The position numbers and the translations under genes were made by a program. Shown piece after piece: positions 1 through 6,398 of a DNA stretch of 8,402 nt. Source of the stretch: Chthoniobacter flavus (GTDB taxonomy: Bacteria; Verrucomicrobiota; Verrucomicrobiia; Chthoniobacterales; Terrimicrobiaceae). The notes below the pieces were generated by a model that made no database searches, was not told the DNA's origin, and saw only the letters and a program-made list of their open reading frames with translations. The stretch spans positions 1-8,402 of the forward strand of contig CAMDOJ010000080.1 in assembly GCA_945903555.1 (NCBI GenBank). Direction: 5' to 3'. The first letter of the stretch is position 1. Every line of letters begins with the position of its first letter.

Positions 1-14
1 CTGCAAAGGGACTT

Positions 15-713
15 TCATTTCGCCTCTGACTTGCTGGCCTCGTGGCGACCAATAACCTCGAGATAGGTGATGCCCGTCGTTTTTCGATTCTCCGAATCAA
101 TCCGCTCGACACGCATTTGTTTCAGCATCCACTGACCATCGATTTTTTGAGCAGATACGACTTCAAAGCGTTTGGCGAGAGCGCCAGATTTATCGTAGCC
201 CTCAATGCGCAGAAGCGCAGCGGACTCGCGATCGATCCACACGCGAACAGCACCGTATTGGGAACTGCTGCCCGGTGCTGGAATTTCAATTTTCCAAGCC
301 CGACGGGACCGGACCGATTCCTCACCCAACAGGCGCGCATTTTTCCAGTAAAGAAAACGGAGCGCCAGATCCTCGTAGGTGATGAGACCACCGCGAACAG
401 AGTCGTCGTAACGGGCGACAGGAACGCGTGATTTCGAATCCGCCAGAGATTCCTCGAGTTTGGACTCATCCTCGCCAAGCGTCAGAAGGATGTCCTGTTG
501 GGGGTTACTGAACCCATAACGGATCGATCCGTTTTTCACCTCGATCTGAAATGGAACCTTCACCGATCCCGCCCGCAGTTGGGCGTTCAGAGTGATTTCC
601 TGTCCCATAGGATTGAGGCGGGCGGCAGCGACAATCTCTTGAGCGCTTGGTTCCTGCGCGTAAATCGGACTCATGGCGAGCAAGGCGGTGATCAGAAAAA
701 CAACGATTGGCAT
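15..713 (-). CDS. Exported LolA-like protein (outer-membrane lipoprotein-sorting family)
   Basis: The 232-residue protein begins with a signal peptide: a hydrophobic stretch at about residues 3-14 and a likely cleavage after IYA (residues 17-19), so it should act in the periplasm. The rest is mostly alternating beta strands. Recognisable parts are YEDLALRFLYW (residues 113-123), AWKIEIPAP (139-147), a VRVWIDRES strand (156-164) and a DKSGALAKRFEV strand (174-185). This arrangement matches the LolA-like fold of proteins often named 'outer membrane lipoprotein-sorting protein', in which a curved sheet holds a lipid or lipoprotein acyl chain. The exact substrate cannot be read from the sequence. 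It is the last gene of the minus-strand cluster, 53 bp after the flavoprotein, and ends 14 bp from the window edge, so a further downstream gene may exist. Family assignment is fairly sure; a true LolA role is not. Confidence 0.75.
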   Translation of the reverse strand: MPIVVFLITALLAMSPIYAQEPSAQEIVAAARLNPMGQEITLNAQLRAGSVKVPFQIEVKNGSIRYGFSNPQQDILLTLGEDESKLEESLADSKSRVPVARYDDSVRGGLITYEDLALRFLYWKNARLLGEESVRSRRAWKIEIPAPGSSSQYGAVRVWIDRESAALLRIEGYDKSGALAKRFEVVSAQKIDGQWMLKQMRVERIDSENRKTTGITYLEVIGRHEASKSEAK

Positions 714-766
714 GGATTCAAAATGACGTGCTTAACGAAGAAGCCCAATGATTTTTTTGACCCTTC

Positions 767-1975
767 TCAGGCTGTCGAGCCCGCGCCTTTTCGGATCCAG
801 TCGACAGCGCCCTTGGCGGCTCGGGTACCCGTGGCAAAGCAACCCTGCATCAGATACCCGCCGGTAGGAGCTTCCCAATCGATCATCTCTCCCGCGACAA
901 AGATGCCAGGCTGTTTTTTGACCATGAGGTTGCCATCCAGTTCGCTCCAACGAATGCCACCGGCCGAGGAGATCGCCTCATCGAGTGGCCGTGGGCCAGA
1001 GAGCGCAATCACACAGTTCTTGGCTTCGCGGGCTAGCGAATCCGCATCTTCCCACGACTTTCGCGAAAGAATAGCCACAGCGGCATTGCTGAGCTTCCAA
1101 CGCTGATGGGCTTCCTCGAGGAAATTTCGACACGCAGATTCCATCTTGGCCACAAGTTGTTCGTGTGTATGGGCAGGTTTGAAGTCGATCACGATGGCAG
1201 GGTTGTCCATGGCCCGCAGGGCCGCGCCGAGCTGGTAAATCGGCCCTCCCTCGAGTCCATATCGGGTCAAAAGCAGTTCCCCAATCGCGGTGGTATCACC
1301 TGCACGAACATGAATATTTTTAATCGGCTTGCCCTCCGCTTGAGCCAGAATCTCGGGTGTCCAAGGATGCTCCCACCCACAGTTGGCTGGCGCGAGCGAA
1401 TGACATGCGATGCCGAGGCTTTCCAACATTGGTAGCCACGCTCCATCGGAGCCGGTTTTTTTCCAAGACCCTCCGCCCAGAGCAAGAATGATCGCGTCGG
1501 CCGTGACCTTTGTTCCATCCGCAAAACCAATTCGATACGTTGCCCCTGCCTCGATGGTGACGCACCGGTGATGCATCCGAAAACACACACCCAACGAGCG
1601 CAGACGGGCGATCCACCGTCTCAACAGGGGCGCGGCCGTGAGCGCCTTCGGATACACCCGGCCGCTGCTCGCGTGAAATGTCTCCACTTCTAAACCGGCG
1701 GCCCAATGCTGAAGGGCTTGCGAGTCGAAGTCTGCGATCAGGTCACGCCATGCCCCATTTGGTATCTCCGGCCCCGCATAGCGCGTTGCAAAGCGATCGA
1801 TCGGCTCCCCATGCGTGAGGTTGAGTCCACCCTTTCCAGCAACAAGGAATTTGCGTCCAACCGATGGCTGGGAGTCAAAAAGTGTAACCGCAACGCCCGC
1901 TTGGGCCGCTACCTCGGTGGCGCGGAGGCCTGCTGGCCCGCCACCGATGACGGCGATCGTCGTGTGCAAAGTCAA
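767..1975 (-). CDS. FAD-dependent flavoprotein, HI0933/YhiN-like (TIGR03862 type)
   Basis: With a TTG start this is a 402-residue flavoprotein of the HI0933-like group. It shows an N-terminal dinucleotide-binding motif GGGPAG (residues 11-16), the family signature GRKFLVAGKGGLNLTH (40-55), a central ILALGGGSWKKTGSDG segment (163-178), and a C-terminal FAD-contact block with AGEMIDWEAPTGGYLMQG (361-378). The 'GKGGLNLTH' variant and 'WKKTGSDG' point to the TIGR03862 branch rather than classical YhiN; the biochemical reaction of these proteins is not established. An ATG at 2044 would add 23 residues inside the end of the glycosyltransferase gene. I prefer TTG at 1973-1975, because it overlaps the upstream TGA stop as TTGA and puts the dinucleotide fold close to the N-terminus. 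Another TTG lies two codons further in. Translation is probably coupled to the preceding gene. Family is sure; start is moderately sure. Confidence 0.88.
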   Translation of the reverse strand: MTLHTTIAVIGGGPAGLRATEVAAQAGVAVTLFDSQPSVGRKFLVAGKGGLNLTHGEPIDRFATRYAGPEIPNGAWRDLIADFDSQALQHWAAGLEVETFHASSGRVYPKALTAAPLLRRWIARLRSLGVCFRMHHRCVTIEAGATYRIGFADGTKVTADAIILALGGGSWKKTGSDGAWLPMLESLGIACHSLAPANCGWEHPWTPEILAQAEGKPIKNIHVRAGDTTAIGELLLTRYGLEGGPIYQLGAALRAMDNPAIVIDFKPAHTHEQLVAKMESACRNFLEEAHQRWKLSNAAVAILSRKSWEDADSLAREAKNCVIALSGPRPLDEAISSAGGIRWSELDGNLMVKKQPGIFVAGEMIDWEAPTGGYLMQGCFATGTRAAKGAVDWIRKGAGSTA

Positions 1976-3192
1976 GCCGACGGCTTGGGGGCGGACACCA
2001 GGGTTTCGTAGAGGGCCCGTGTTTGCTTCGCGATGGCGCCCCAAGAAAAGACCTCCACAGCACGACGGCGGCCAGCTTCACCGAATGCAGCCTGCTTGGC
2101 AGGATCGGCCATCACTTCGTTGATGCGGGCGGCGAGATCACACGAGAAGGCTTCGGGATTGATCGGCTCAAACGGGCTCGAAGACATCTGCTCCAGCGGA
2201 ACAAGGTAACCCGTGACGCCGTGCTGGACGACTTCACGAATGCCACCGACTGCACTCGCGACCACCGCTCGTCCGCAGGCCATCGCTTCCAGATTGATGA
2301 TTCCGAATGGCTCGTAAATCGAGGGACACACGAAAACGCCGGCGTGACTGTAGAGCTCGATTTTTGCTTTGTTATCGAGCATTTCGTTGATCCAGATCAC
2401 GCCCTCGCGTTTCTGTTGCGCGGCAGTGACAGCCGCGCGCATCTCTTCGGCGATTTCCGGGGTGTCGGGCGCACCGGCACAGAGGACGACTTGGAAGGAA
2501 GGGTCCAGATGCTTGATTGCATTCACGAGGTGAATGATCCCCTTCTGTCGTGTGATGCGACCGAGGAAGAGGGCGTAGGGTTTTGCAGGGTCAATGCCGA
2601 AGCGATCGAGAACGCCATGCGCGGCGACGGGTTGGTATTCCTCAGGGTCGATGCCGTTGTAGATGATGTGCATCTTGGCGGGATCGACATTAAAAAGTTC
2701 CGCCACATCTTGGCGAGTGCCTTCCGAAACGGCGACGACGGCGTCCGCCATTTCCAGTGCCGTTTTTTCCAGCCAGCAGGTAAAATCATATCCACCCCCA
2801 AGTTGCTCACGCTTCCACGGGCGGAGAGGCTCGAGCGAATGTACGGTGACGACAAGCGGAATGCCGTAGTTGAGCTTCGCGAGGATTCCGCCGAAATGGG
2901 AATACCACGTGTGGCAATGAACGACATCGGCGTCGATATTCGTGGTATTGAAATCTAAGCAACGTTGAAGCGCACCGAACACGGAGTTGAGTTTCGATGG
3001 GTTCGTGTAGGCCTCAGTGGAAAGCCCGAACCCGCGCGCGGCGAGTTGTCCGTCGGCGAAGTTTTGATTTCCGAAGCACCGGACTTCGACCTCCATCAAT
3101 CGCGCGAGTTCGCGGCTGAGGTATTCAACGTGCACTCCCGCACCACCATAGATGGTCGGAGGATATTCATTAGTGAGGAACAGCGCTTTCAT
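1972..3192 (-). CDS. glgA: GT4 glycosyltransferase, glycogen synthase of the actinobacterial (GlgA/GlgM) type
   Basis: This 406-residue GT-B fold enzyme transfers glucose from a nucleotide sugar. The N-terminal domain opens with LTNEYPPTIYGGAGVHVEYL (residues 6-25), closely matching the actinobacterial glycogen synthase family (TIGR02149) rather than the longer GT5 GlgA of enterobacteria (about 480 residues). The C-terminal domain has the donor-site FLGRITRQKG (209-218, with R212 and K217) and the EX7E motif EPFGIINLE (294-302), followed by AMACG. In mycobacteria this family makes maltose-1-phosphate for GlgE (GlgM activity) or extends glycogen; which applies here cannot be told. No glgE, glgB or glgC lies in the window. 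The gene follows the SixA-like gene by 36 bp and overlaps the flavoprotein start by 4 bp. No clear Shine-Dalgarno precedes the ATG. Confidence 0.88.
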   Translation of the reverse strand: MKALFLTNEYPPTIYGGAGVHVEYLSRELARLMEVEVRCFGNQNFADGQLAARGFGLSTEAYTNPSKLNSVFGALQRCLDFNTTNIDADVVHCHTWYSHFGGILAKLNYGIPLVVTVHSLEPLRPWKREQLGGGYDFTCWLEKTALEMADAVVAVSEGTRQDVAELFNVDPAKMHIIYNGIDPEEYQPVAAHGVLDRFGIDPAKPYALFLGRITRQKGIIHLVNAIKHLDPSFQVVLCAGAPDTPEIAEEMRAAVTAAQQKREGVIWINEMLDNKAKIELYSHAGVFVCPSIYEPFGIINLEAMACGRAVVASAVGGIREVVQHGVTGYLVPLEQMSSSPFEPINPEAFSCDLAARINEVMADPAKQAAFGEAGRRRAVEVFSWGAIAKQTRALYETLVSAPKPSA

Positions 3193-3228
3193 AGATTTTT
3201 AAAATAGTCGGTTTGTATTGCGATGCGA

Positions 3229-3696
3229 TTACATGAGTCGAACGGGAATCGAAAATTGAAGCTGCCCCGAACCAGCCTCCATCCAAGGCAACTCCACTGC
3301 GGTGAGCGAGGCCTTGGTGACCAAAACGCCGTATCCTTCGCTGGCTCCGATCAACTCGCTTATCACGGAACTGAAGTCCGGCTCGTGACCAACAACAAGG
3401 AGGGATTCGACGTTGCCTTGCGCGGAGAGTTCCTTCAGAAGCGTTTCGAGCCGCATGCCACAGGCGAGCCAGTCCTGCACGACAGGCTCGGCTCCCAGCG
3501 CCTTAGCGACGATCTCGGCAGTCTGCCGCGCACGATTCAGCGGGCTTGTCAGGATTTTGTCGGGGGCGAGCCCGTGAGCTTTGCAAAACCGCCCCACCTT
3601 GGCCGCTTGCTCCAACCCTTTCGGTGTGAGATTTCGCTCGAAGTCGGATGCAGCCATATTCTCGGCATCCGCGTGTCTGAGAAAGTAAATGGTCAT
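3229..3696 (-). CDS. sixA: SixA-type phosphohistidine phosphatase
   Basis: The 155-residue cytoplasmic protein belongs to the histidine phosphatase (phosphoglycerate mutase-like) superfamily and has the short length of SixA. It begins with the catalytic RHA motif (residues 7-9, H8 being the phosphorylated histidine). It continues with LTPKG (23-27), SPLNRARQTAEI (51-62, R55 in the phosphate pocket) and VGHEPD (102-107, H104). SixA of E. coli removes phosphate from histidine residues of phosphorelay or phosphotransferase proteins; the target here is unknown, as no histidine kinase or HPt protein is nearby. It follows fabG by only 20 bp and precedes the glycosyltransferase by 36 bp, so all three are probably co-transcribed. 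No Shine-Dalgarno is visible before the ATG. A related acid-phosphatase-like role is possible. Confidence 0.88.
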   Translation of the reverse strand: MTIYFLRHADAENMAASDFERNLTPKGLEQAAKVGRFCKAHGLAPDKILTSPLNRARQTAEIVAKALGAEPVVQDWLACGMRLETLLKELSAQGNVESLLVVGHEPDFSSVISELIGASEGYGVLVTKASLTAVELPWMEAGSGQLQFSIPVRLM

Positions 3697-3716
3697 CAGC
3701 GGGGGGACTTAGCGGT

Positions 3717-4469
3717 TTACATGCTCATGCCGCCATCCACCGCCAGCACTTGGCCAGTGATGTAGGCCGCTTCCTTACTCGCCAGAAAAGCGACGGCCGA
3801 AGCGATGTCTTCTACGGCGCCGAACCGGGTGAGCGGAATTTGCGAAAGCGCCCCCTTGCGCACTTCTTCATTCAACACGGAGGTCATATCCGTTTCGATG
3901 AATCCTGGCGCAACCACATTAACCGTGATCCCTCGGCTGGCGATCTCACGGGCGATACTCTTGCTCATTCCAATGAGCCCAGCCTTGCTGGCAGCGTAGT
4001 TGGCTTGGCCCGCGAGGCCCATGAGCCCGCTCACAGAGCTGATATTAATGATACGTCCAGAGCGTTGCTTGACCATCGCACGCAAGATGGCGCGAGTGAA
4101 GCTGAAGGCCCCTTTGAGATTGGTTTGGAGCACAACATCCCAGTCCTCACTCGACATCCGCATCGCGAGCGTGTCGCGCGTGATGCCGGCATTGTTCACA
4201 AGGATATCGCAGCGGCCGAAATCCGCGAGAATCTGCTCGCCCACCTTCTGCACGGCATCAAAATCAGCCACGTCCACCGCATACGGCCGCGCAGAATCCG
4301 GCGCGATGGCGTTGATAGCCTCGGCCGTGCGGACGGAGTTCGACTCCGTGCGGCTCACCACAGCGATCTTAGCCCCCTCACTCGCAAGATGCCTCGCAAT
4401 GCCTTCGCCGATTCCCCGGCCCGCTCCCGTAACAACCGCCACCTGATTTTCAAATCGTTTTGTGCTCAT
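3717..4469 (-). CDS. fabG: 3-oxoacyl-[acyl-carrier-protein] reductase (FabG, SDR family)
   Basis: The enzyme reduces 3-oxoacyl-ACP to 3-hydroxyacyl-ACP with NADPH in fatty-acid elongation. The 250-residue classical short-chain dehydrogenase has the cofactor motif TGAGRGIG (residues 14-21), NNAG (92-95), and the catalytic set N117, S145, Y158 and K162 within NISSVSG and YAASK. The QANYAASKAGLIGMSKS and VNVVAPGFIETDMT stretches are almost identical to E. coli FabG as I recall it, and the C-terminus VLAVDGGMSM is typical. An ATG at 4583 would add 38 residues that resemble no SDR and would run into the opposite gene; the ATG at 4467-4469 gives the normal family length. It heads the minus-strand cluster and lacks the usual fabD/acpP/fabF neighbours, so it could be the housekeeping FabG placed apart or a paralogue serving another acyl pathway. 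Confidence 0.93.
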   Translation of the reverse strand: MSTKRFENQVAVVTGAGRGIGEGIARHLASEGAKIAVVSRTESNSVRTAEAINAIAPDSARPYAVDVADFDAVQKVGEQILADFGRCDILVNNAGITRDTLAMRMSSEDWDVVLQTNLKGAFSFTRAILRAMVKQRSGRIINISSVSGLMGLAGQANYAASKAGLIGMSKSIAREIASRGITVNVVAPGFIETDMTSVLNEEVRKGALSQIPLTRFGAVEDIASAVAFLASKEAAYITGQVLAVDGGMSM

Positions 4470-4570
4470 GCTGGATTCAAACTGGACACCAGTGCGTGGC
4501 CCATGGAAATAAAAAAACTCCACGCGCAGTGACTTTTCATTCTTTTGCTGGTGACGCCATTTCGTTGCTG
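4470..4570. promoter_or_regulatory. Divergent intergenic region between fabG and the SGNH hydrolase
   Basis: About 100 bp separate two divergently read genes, so promoters for both should lie here. I see no convincing -35/-10 pair for either direction. The most visible structure is a perfect 6-bp inverted repeat, GCGTGG at 4494-4499 and CCACGC at 4520-4525, spaced by 20 bp that include an A-rich tract (AAATAAAAAAA). The arms are centred about 26 bp apart, a spacing compatible with a dimeric regulator, but chance is a real alternative. Confidence 0.4.
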
Positions 4571-5545
4571 ATGGAATCCTCAAAAATGACCTCTTCTAAA
4601 AAGTTCCTTTTCCTGTGCCTTGCGCTTATGGAGGGTGTGGCCATGTCCTCCAAGGCAATCCCCACCCCAGCTTCGCTGGATGCTGTTCAGAGAATCGTTT
4701 TTCTTGGCGACAGCATCACCCAAGCCGGCGATTACGTGACCGACATAGAATGCTGGCTCCTCTCTCAAGGTCAGCAGATTGAAGTCATCGACGTCGGTCT
4801 CGCCAGTGAAACGGCTACGGATCTTTTGCCCGAAGAAAATGCCAGCCATTTGAAAAAATTCGGGTTTCCACGTCCCAGTATTAGCGCCCGACTCGATCGC
4901 GCCCTTGCGGCCACGAAACCCGACCTAGTCGTGGCCTGCTACGGAATGAACGATGGCAGCGGCTTGCCAAACAATGAAGCCGGCCTCAAGCGCTTCAGCG
5001 AGGCGATCACACGCTTGCGCGACACGGCCTTGAAAGCCGGCGCGAAACAAGTCGTTTTGTGCACCCCGCCCATCCACGATTCCGCCCGCACCCCAGATCC
5101 CCACGAGCAAAACCTCGTCGCCTTCAGCCAATGGCTCGTCTCGAAACGCGCCGATGGCTGGACCGTGGTCGATATTCATTCACCGATGCGGTGGGAACTC
5201 GACGAAATCCGAAAAACCAATCCCTCCTTCAAATTTCAACCAGACGGCGTACATCCCAACCGCAAGGGGCATTGGGTGATGGCGCGCGAAATCCTAACGC
5301 AATTTCTGGGAGCCGATCTCGGTACCTCGACATCAGCCGAGTCGTTTTTTGCGAATAACGGATCCGCCATCCGCAGCCTCGTCGACCAACGCCGCCTCGC
5401 TCTGTTCTCCGCGTACATGGGCCACATCGGCCACGCCCGCCCCGGCGTTCCCGGCGGCCCCGGACAAAAGCCCGCCCCCAGTCTCTCCGAAGCCACCGCT
5501 CAAGCCGCCCAGATCACAGAAAAAATCTCCTCCCTCTTGAAGTAG
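4571..5545 (+). CDS. Secreted SGNH/GDSL-family hydrolase (probable carbohydrate or lipid esterase)
   Basis: This is an exported esterase-like enzyme of about 324 residues. A signal peptide follows a basic KK (hydrophobic FLFLCLAL core), so it is likely periplasmic or secreted. Numbering from the chosen ATG, the SGNH blocks are IVFLGDSITQAG near residues 44-55 (block I, nucleophile Ser), VGLASETATDLL (block II, Gly), VACYGMNDG near 119-127 (block III, Asn) and DGVHPNRKGH near 226-235 (block V, Asp and His). Members of this type often remove acetyl or other acyl groups from polysaccharides, but the substrate is not readable. After the catalytic domain comes a tail of about 75 residues with a PGVPGGPGQKP linker and a helical, Ala-rich end. 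ATG at 4586 (five codons in) is an equally possible start. An upstream ATG at 4460 would overlap fabG and bury the signal peptide, so it was rejected. Confidence 0.85.
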   Translation: MESSKMTSSKKFLFLCLALMEGVAMSSKAIPTPASLDAVQRIVFLGDSITQAGDYVTDIECWLLSQGQQIEVIDVGLASETATDLLPEENASHLKKFGFPRPSISARLDRALAATKPDLVVACYGMNDGSGLPNNEAGLKRFSEAITRLRDTALKAGAKQVVLCTPPIHDSARTPDPHEQNLVAFSQWLVSKRADGWTVVDIHSPMRWELDEIRKTNPSFKFQPDGVHPNRKGHWVMAREILTQFLGADLGTSTSAESFFANNGSAIRSLVDQRRLALFSAYMGHIGHARPGVPGGPGQKPAPSLSEATAQAAQITEKISSLLK

Positions 5546-5556
5546 GGGCTTGCCCC
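5545..5556 (+). other. Short GC-rich hairpin at the hydrolase stop codon
   Basis: GGGG (5545-5548), CTTG loop and CCCC (5553-5556) form a short self-complementary element starting on the last base of the TAG stop. No T tract follows directly; the nearest is at 5585-5590. It is therefore a weak terminator candidate at best. No other terminator is visible before the next gene. Confidence 0.3.
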
Positions 5557-5653
5557 GTCGATTTCCTTGCGATTTCGGACGGCATTTTTTCACTTTATAG
5601 CCACCCCATTCTTGCGGATGAGAGCACGTCATATCGCCAAAATGAGGATTCCT

Positions 5654-5680
5654 TTGTCGTCAACCGCCATGAGATATGAT
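5654..5680 (+). promoter_or_regulatory. Possible promoter for the nucleotidyltransferase-like gene
   Basis: TATGAT at 5675-5680 matches the -10 consensus at five of six bases. TTGTCG at 5654-5659 matches the -35 consensus at four of six, with a shortish 15-bp spacer. If used, transcription would begin about 5 bases before the ATG at 5692, giving a nearly leaderless transcript. That fits the lack of a Shine-Dalgarno here, but the call is weak. Confidence 0.3.
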
Positions 5681-5693
5681 AGCAATTTATCAT
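5676..5693. promoter_or_regulatory. Inverted repeat over the -10-like box and start codon (operator candidate)
   Basis: ATGATA (5676-5681), a 6-bp spacer GCAATT and TATCAT (5688-5693) form a perfect 6-bp inverted repeat. It covers most of the TATGAT box and the first two bases of the ATG start at 5692-5694. Such a site could bind a dimeric repressor, or fold in RNA and mask the start. The arms are AT-rich, so an RNA hairpin would be weak. Confidence 0.35.
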
Positions 5694-6225
5694 GACGGAT
5701 AAACGTTTTTACGACTGGCAGACTGCGGGCGGCACTGATGATGTCATGCGTTTTGTTGCCTGCATGGAGAGGGCAGATATCCCATGGTGCGCGATTGGCG
5801 GAGTGGCAGTCAACCACTGGGCAGAGGAGCCGATGGTGACACGTGATGTGGATTTCGTTGTCGCAGTCGAAGCTATCGATAAAACGGTTGAGTTGCTCGA
5901 AGCAGAAGGATTTATACCCACACGCTTTGAATGGTCGATCAACTTCAAAGGAAATTCCCGCGTCAGCCTACAACTCAGCACAGAAGAATTATACTATTCT
6001 TTCCCGGCCAAGTCCGTTGCCGCCGATGTCCATGGAATCCTGCTTCGTGTAGCCTCCCTTGAAGATACGTTGACGGGTAAGATTGCGGCATGGCGCGATT
6101 CCAATCGCCGTCAAAGCAAGCGCATCAAGGATCTCGGCGATATTATTCGACTCATCGAGGCTCATCCCCAGCTTTCATCTTCTCTACCGCTTGATTTGCA
6201 ATATCAAATCGAAAAAAACCGCTAA
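5692..6225 (+). CDS. Nucleotidyltransferase-like protein (AbiEii-like/MNT fold), orphan
   Basis: The 177-residue soluble protein has the start of a minimal nucleotidyltransferase fold. It carries IGGVAVNHW (residues 35-43, the GG loop) followed by TRDVDFVV (50-57), in which D52 and D54 would bind metal. The third carboxylate expected on a later strand is not evident; the matching strand reads RVSLQLSTEE (90-99). A C-terminal block, LEDTLTGKIAAW (123-134) then SKRIKDLGDIIRLIEAHPQL (142-161), is typical of AbiEii-type proteins. Relatives include the toxins of type IV toxin-antitoxin systems, which transfer nucleotides to RNA or protein, but many family members are uncharacterised. No AbiEi-like antitoxin or other partner gene is adjacent. 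Parts of the gene look more AT-rich than its neighbours, which fits acquired DNA. The fold call is good; toxin function is unproven. Confidence 0.75.
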   Translation: MTDKRFYDWQTAGGTDDVMRFVACMERADIPWCAIGGVAVNHWAEEPMVTRDVDFVVAVEAIDKTVELLEAEGFIPTRFEWSINFKGNSRVSLQLSTEELYYSFPAKSVAADVHGILLRVASLEDTLTGKIAAWRDSNRRQSKRIKDLGDIIRLIEAHPQLSSSLPLDLQYQIEKNR

Positions 6226-6243
6226 AACCGAAAACGGATTTTT

Positions 6244-6268
6244 AGACAGGAGGATTTACAGGATTAAC
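6244..6268 (+). repeat. Degenerate 9-bp tandem repeat (AGGATTTAC type), probable dispersed element
   Basis: AGGATTTAC (6251-6259) is followed directly by AGGATTAAC (6260-6268), identical at eight of nine bases, and preceded by a partial unit AGACAGG. From memory, strings of 'ACAGGATTAACAGGATTTAC' recur in intergenic DNA of Verrucomicrobiota and some related phyla. Membership in that repeat class is an inference that I cannot test here. Confidence 0.5.
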
Positions 6269-6378
6269 GAGTGCGGTTTCCGAAAGCGGCGAATCCCACA
6301 AAACGATCCGATTGGATTCACTCTAATTCCACAAATGGGCAAGCCATGCCCTTCACATGGGAACCGTTTAGATGGATT

Positions 6379-6398
6379 CCCAAAGCGCACCCTTTGGG
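6379..6398. other. Perfect 7-bp hairpin in the convergent gap
   Basis: CCCAAAG (6379-6385), loop CGCACC and CTTTGGG (6392-6398) form a perfect stem. No T tract follows on either strand, so it does not look like a standard intrinsic terminator. It may still protect or end the converging transcripts. Confidence 0.4.

Larger units (their letters stand above)
5618..5695 (+). other. 25-codon micro-ORF overlapping the nucleotidyltransferase start (ATGA)
   Basis: An ATG at 5618 opens 25 sense codons (beginning MRARHIAKMR, ending MRYDSNLS) that stop at TGA 5693-5695, which overlaps the ATG of the next gene as ATGA. The peptide matches no family I recognise and no clear ribosome site precedes it. It could be a leader that couples translation, the last trace of a decayed upstream partner gene, or chance. 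The frame stays open back to the hydrolase TAG at 5543-5545, so it does not itself prove coding. Confidence 0.2.

Noticed and set aside
2023..2958. Plus-strand 311-codon open frame opposite the glycosyltransferase
   Set aside because: Its translation has no recognisable motif and lies entirely antisense to a gene with full GT4 motifs; high GC at third positions opens such shadow frames.
3750..4532. Plus-strand 260-codon open frame opposite fabG
   Set aside because: It is antisense to a complete FabG with all catalytic residues and shows no domain of its own.
4470..4583. N-terminal extension of FabG from ATG 4583
   Set aside because: The extra 38 residues are unlike any SDR N-terminus and overlap the start of the divergent hydrolase; ATG 4469 gives the standard 250 residues.
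5546..5695. Stop-codon readthrough of the SGNH hydrolase into the following open frame
   Set aside because: The frame stays open for about 50 codons after TAG, but the added sequence is not domain-like and no readthrough signal is evident.
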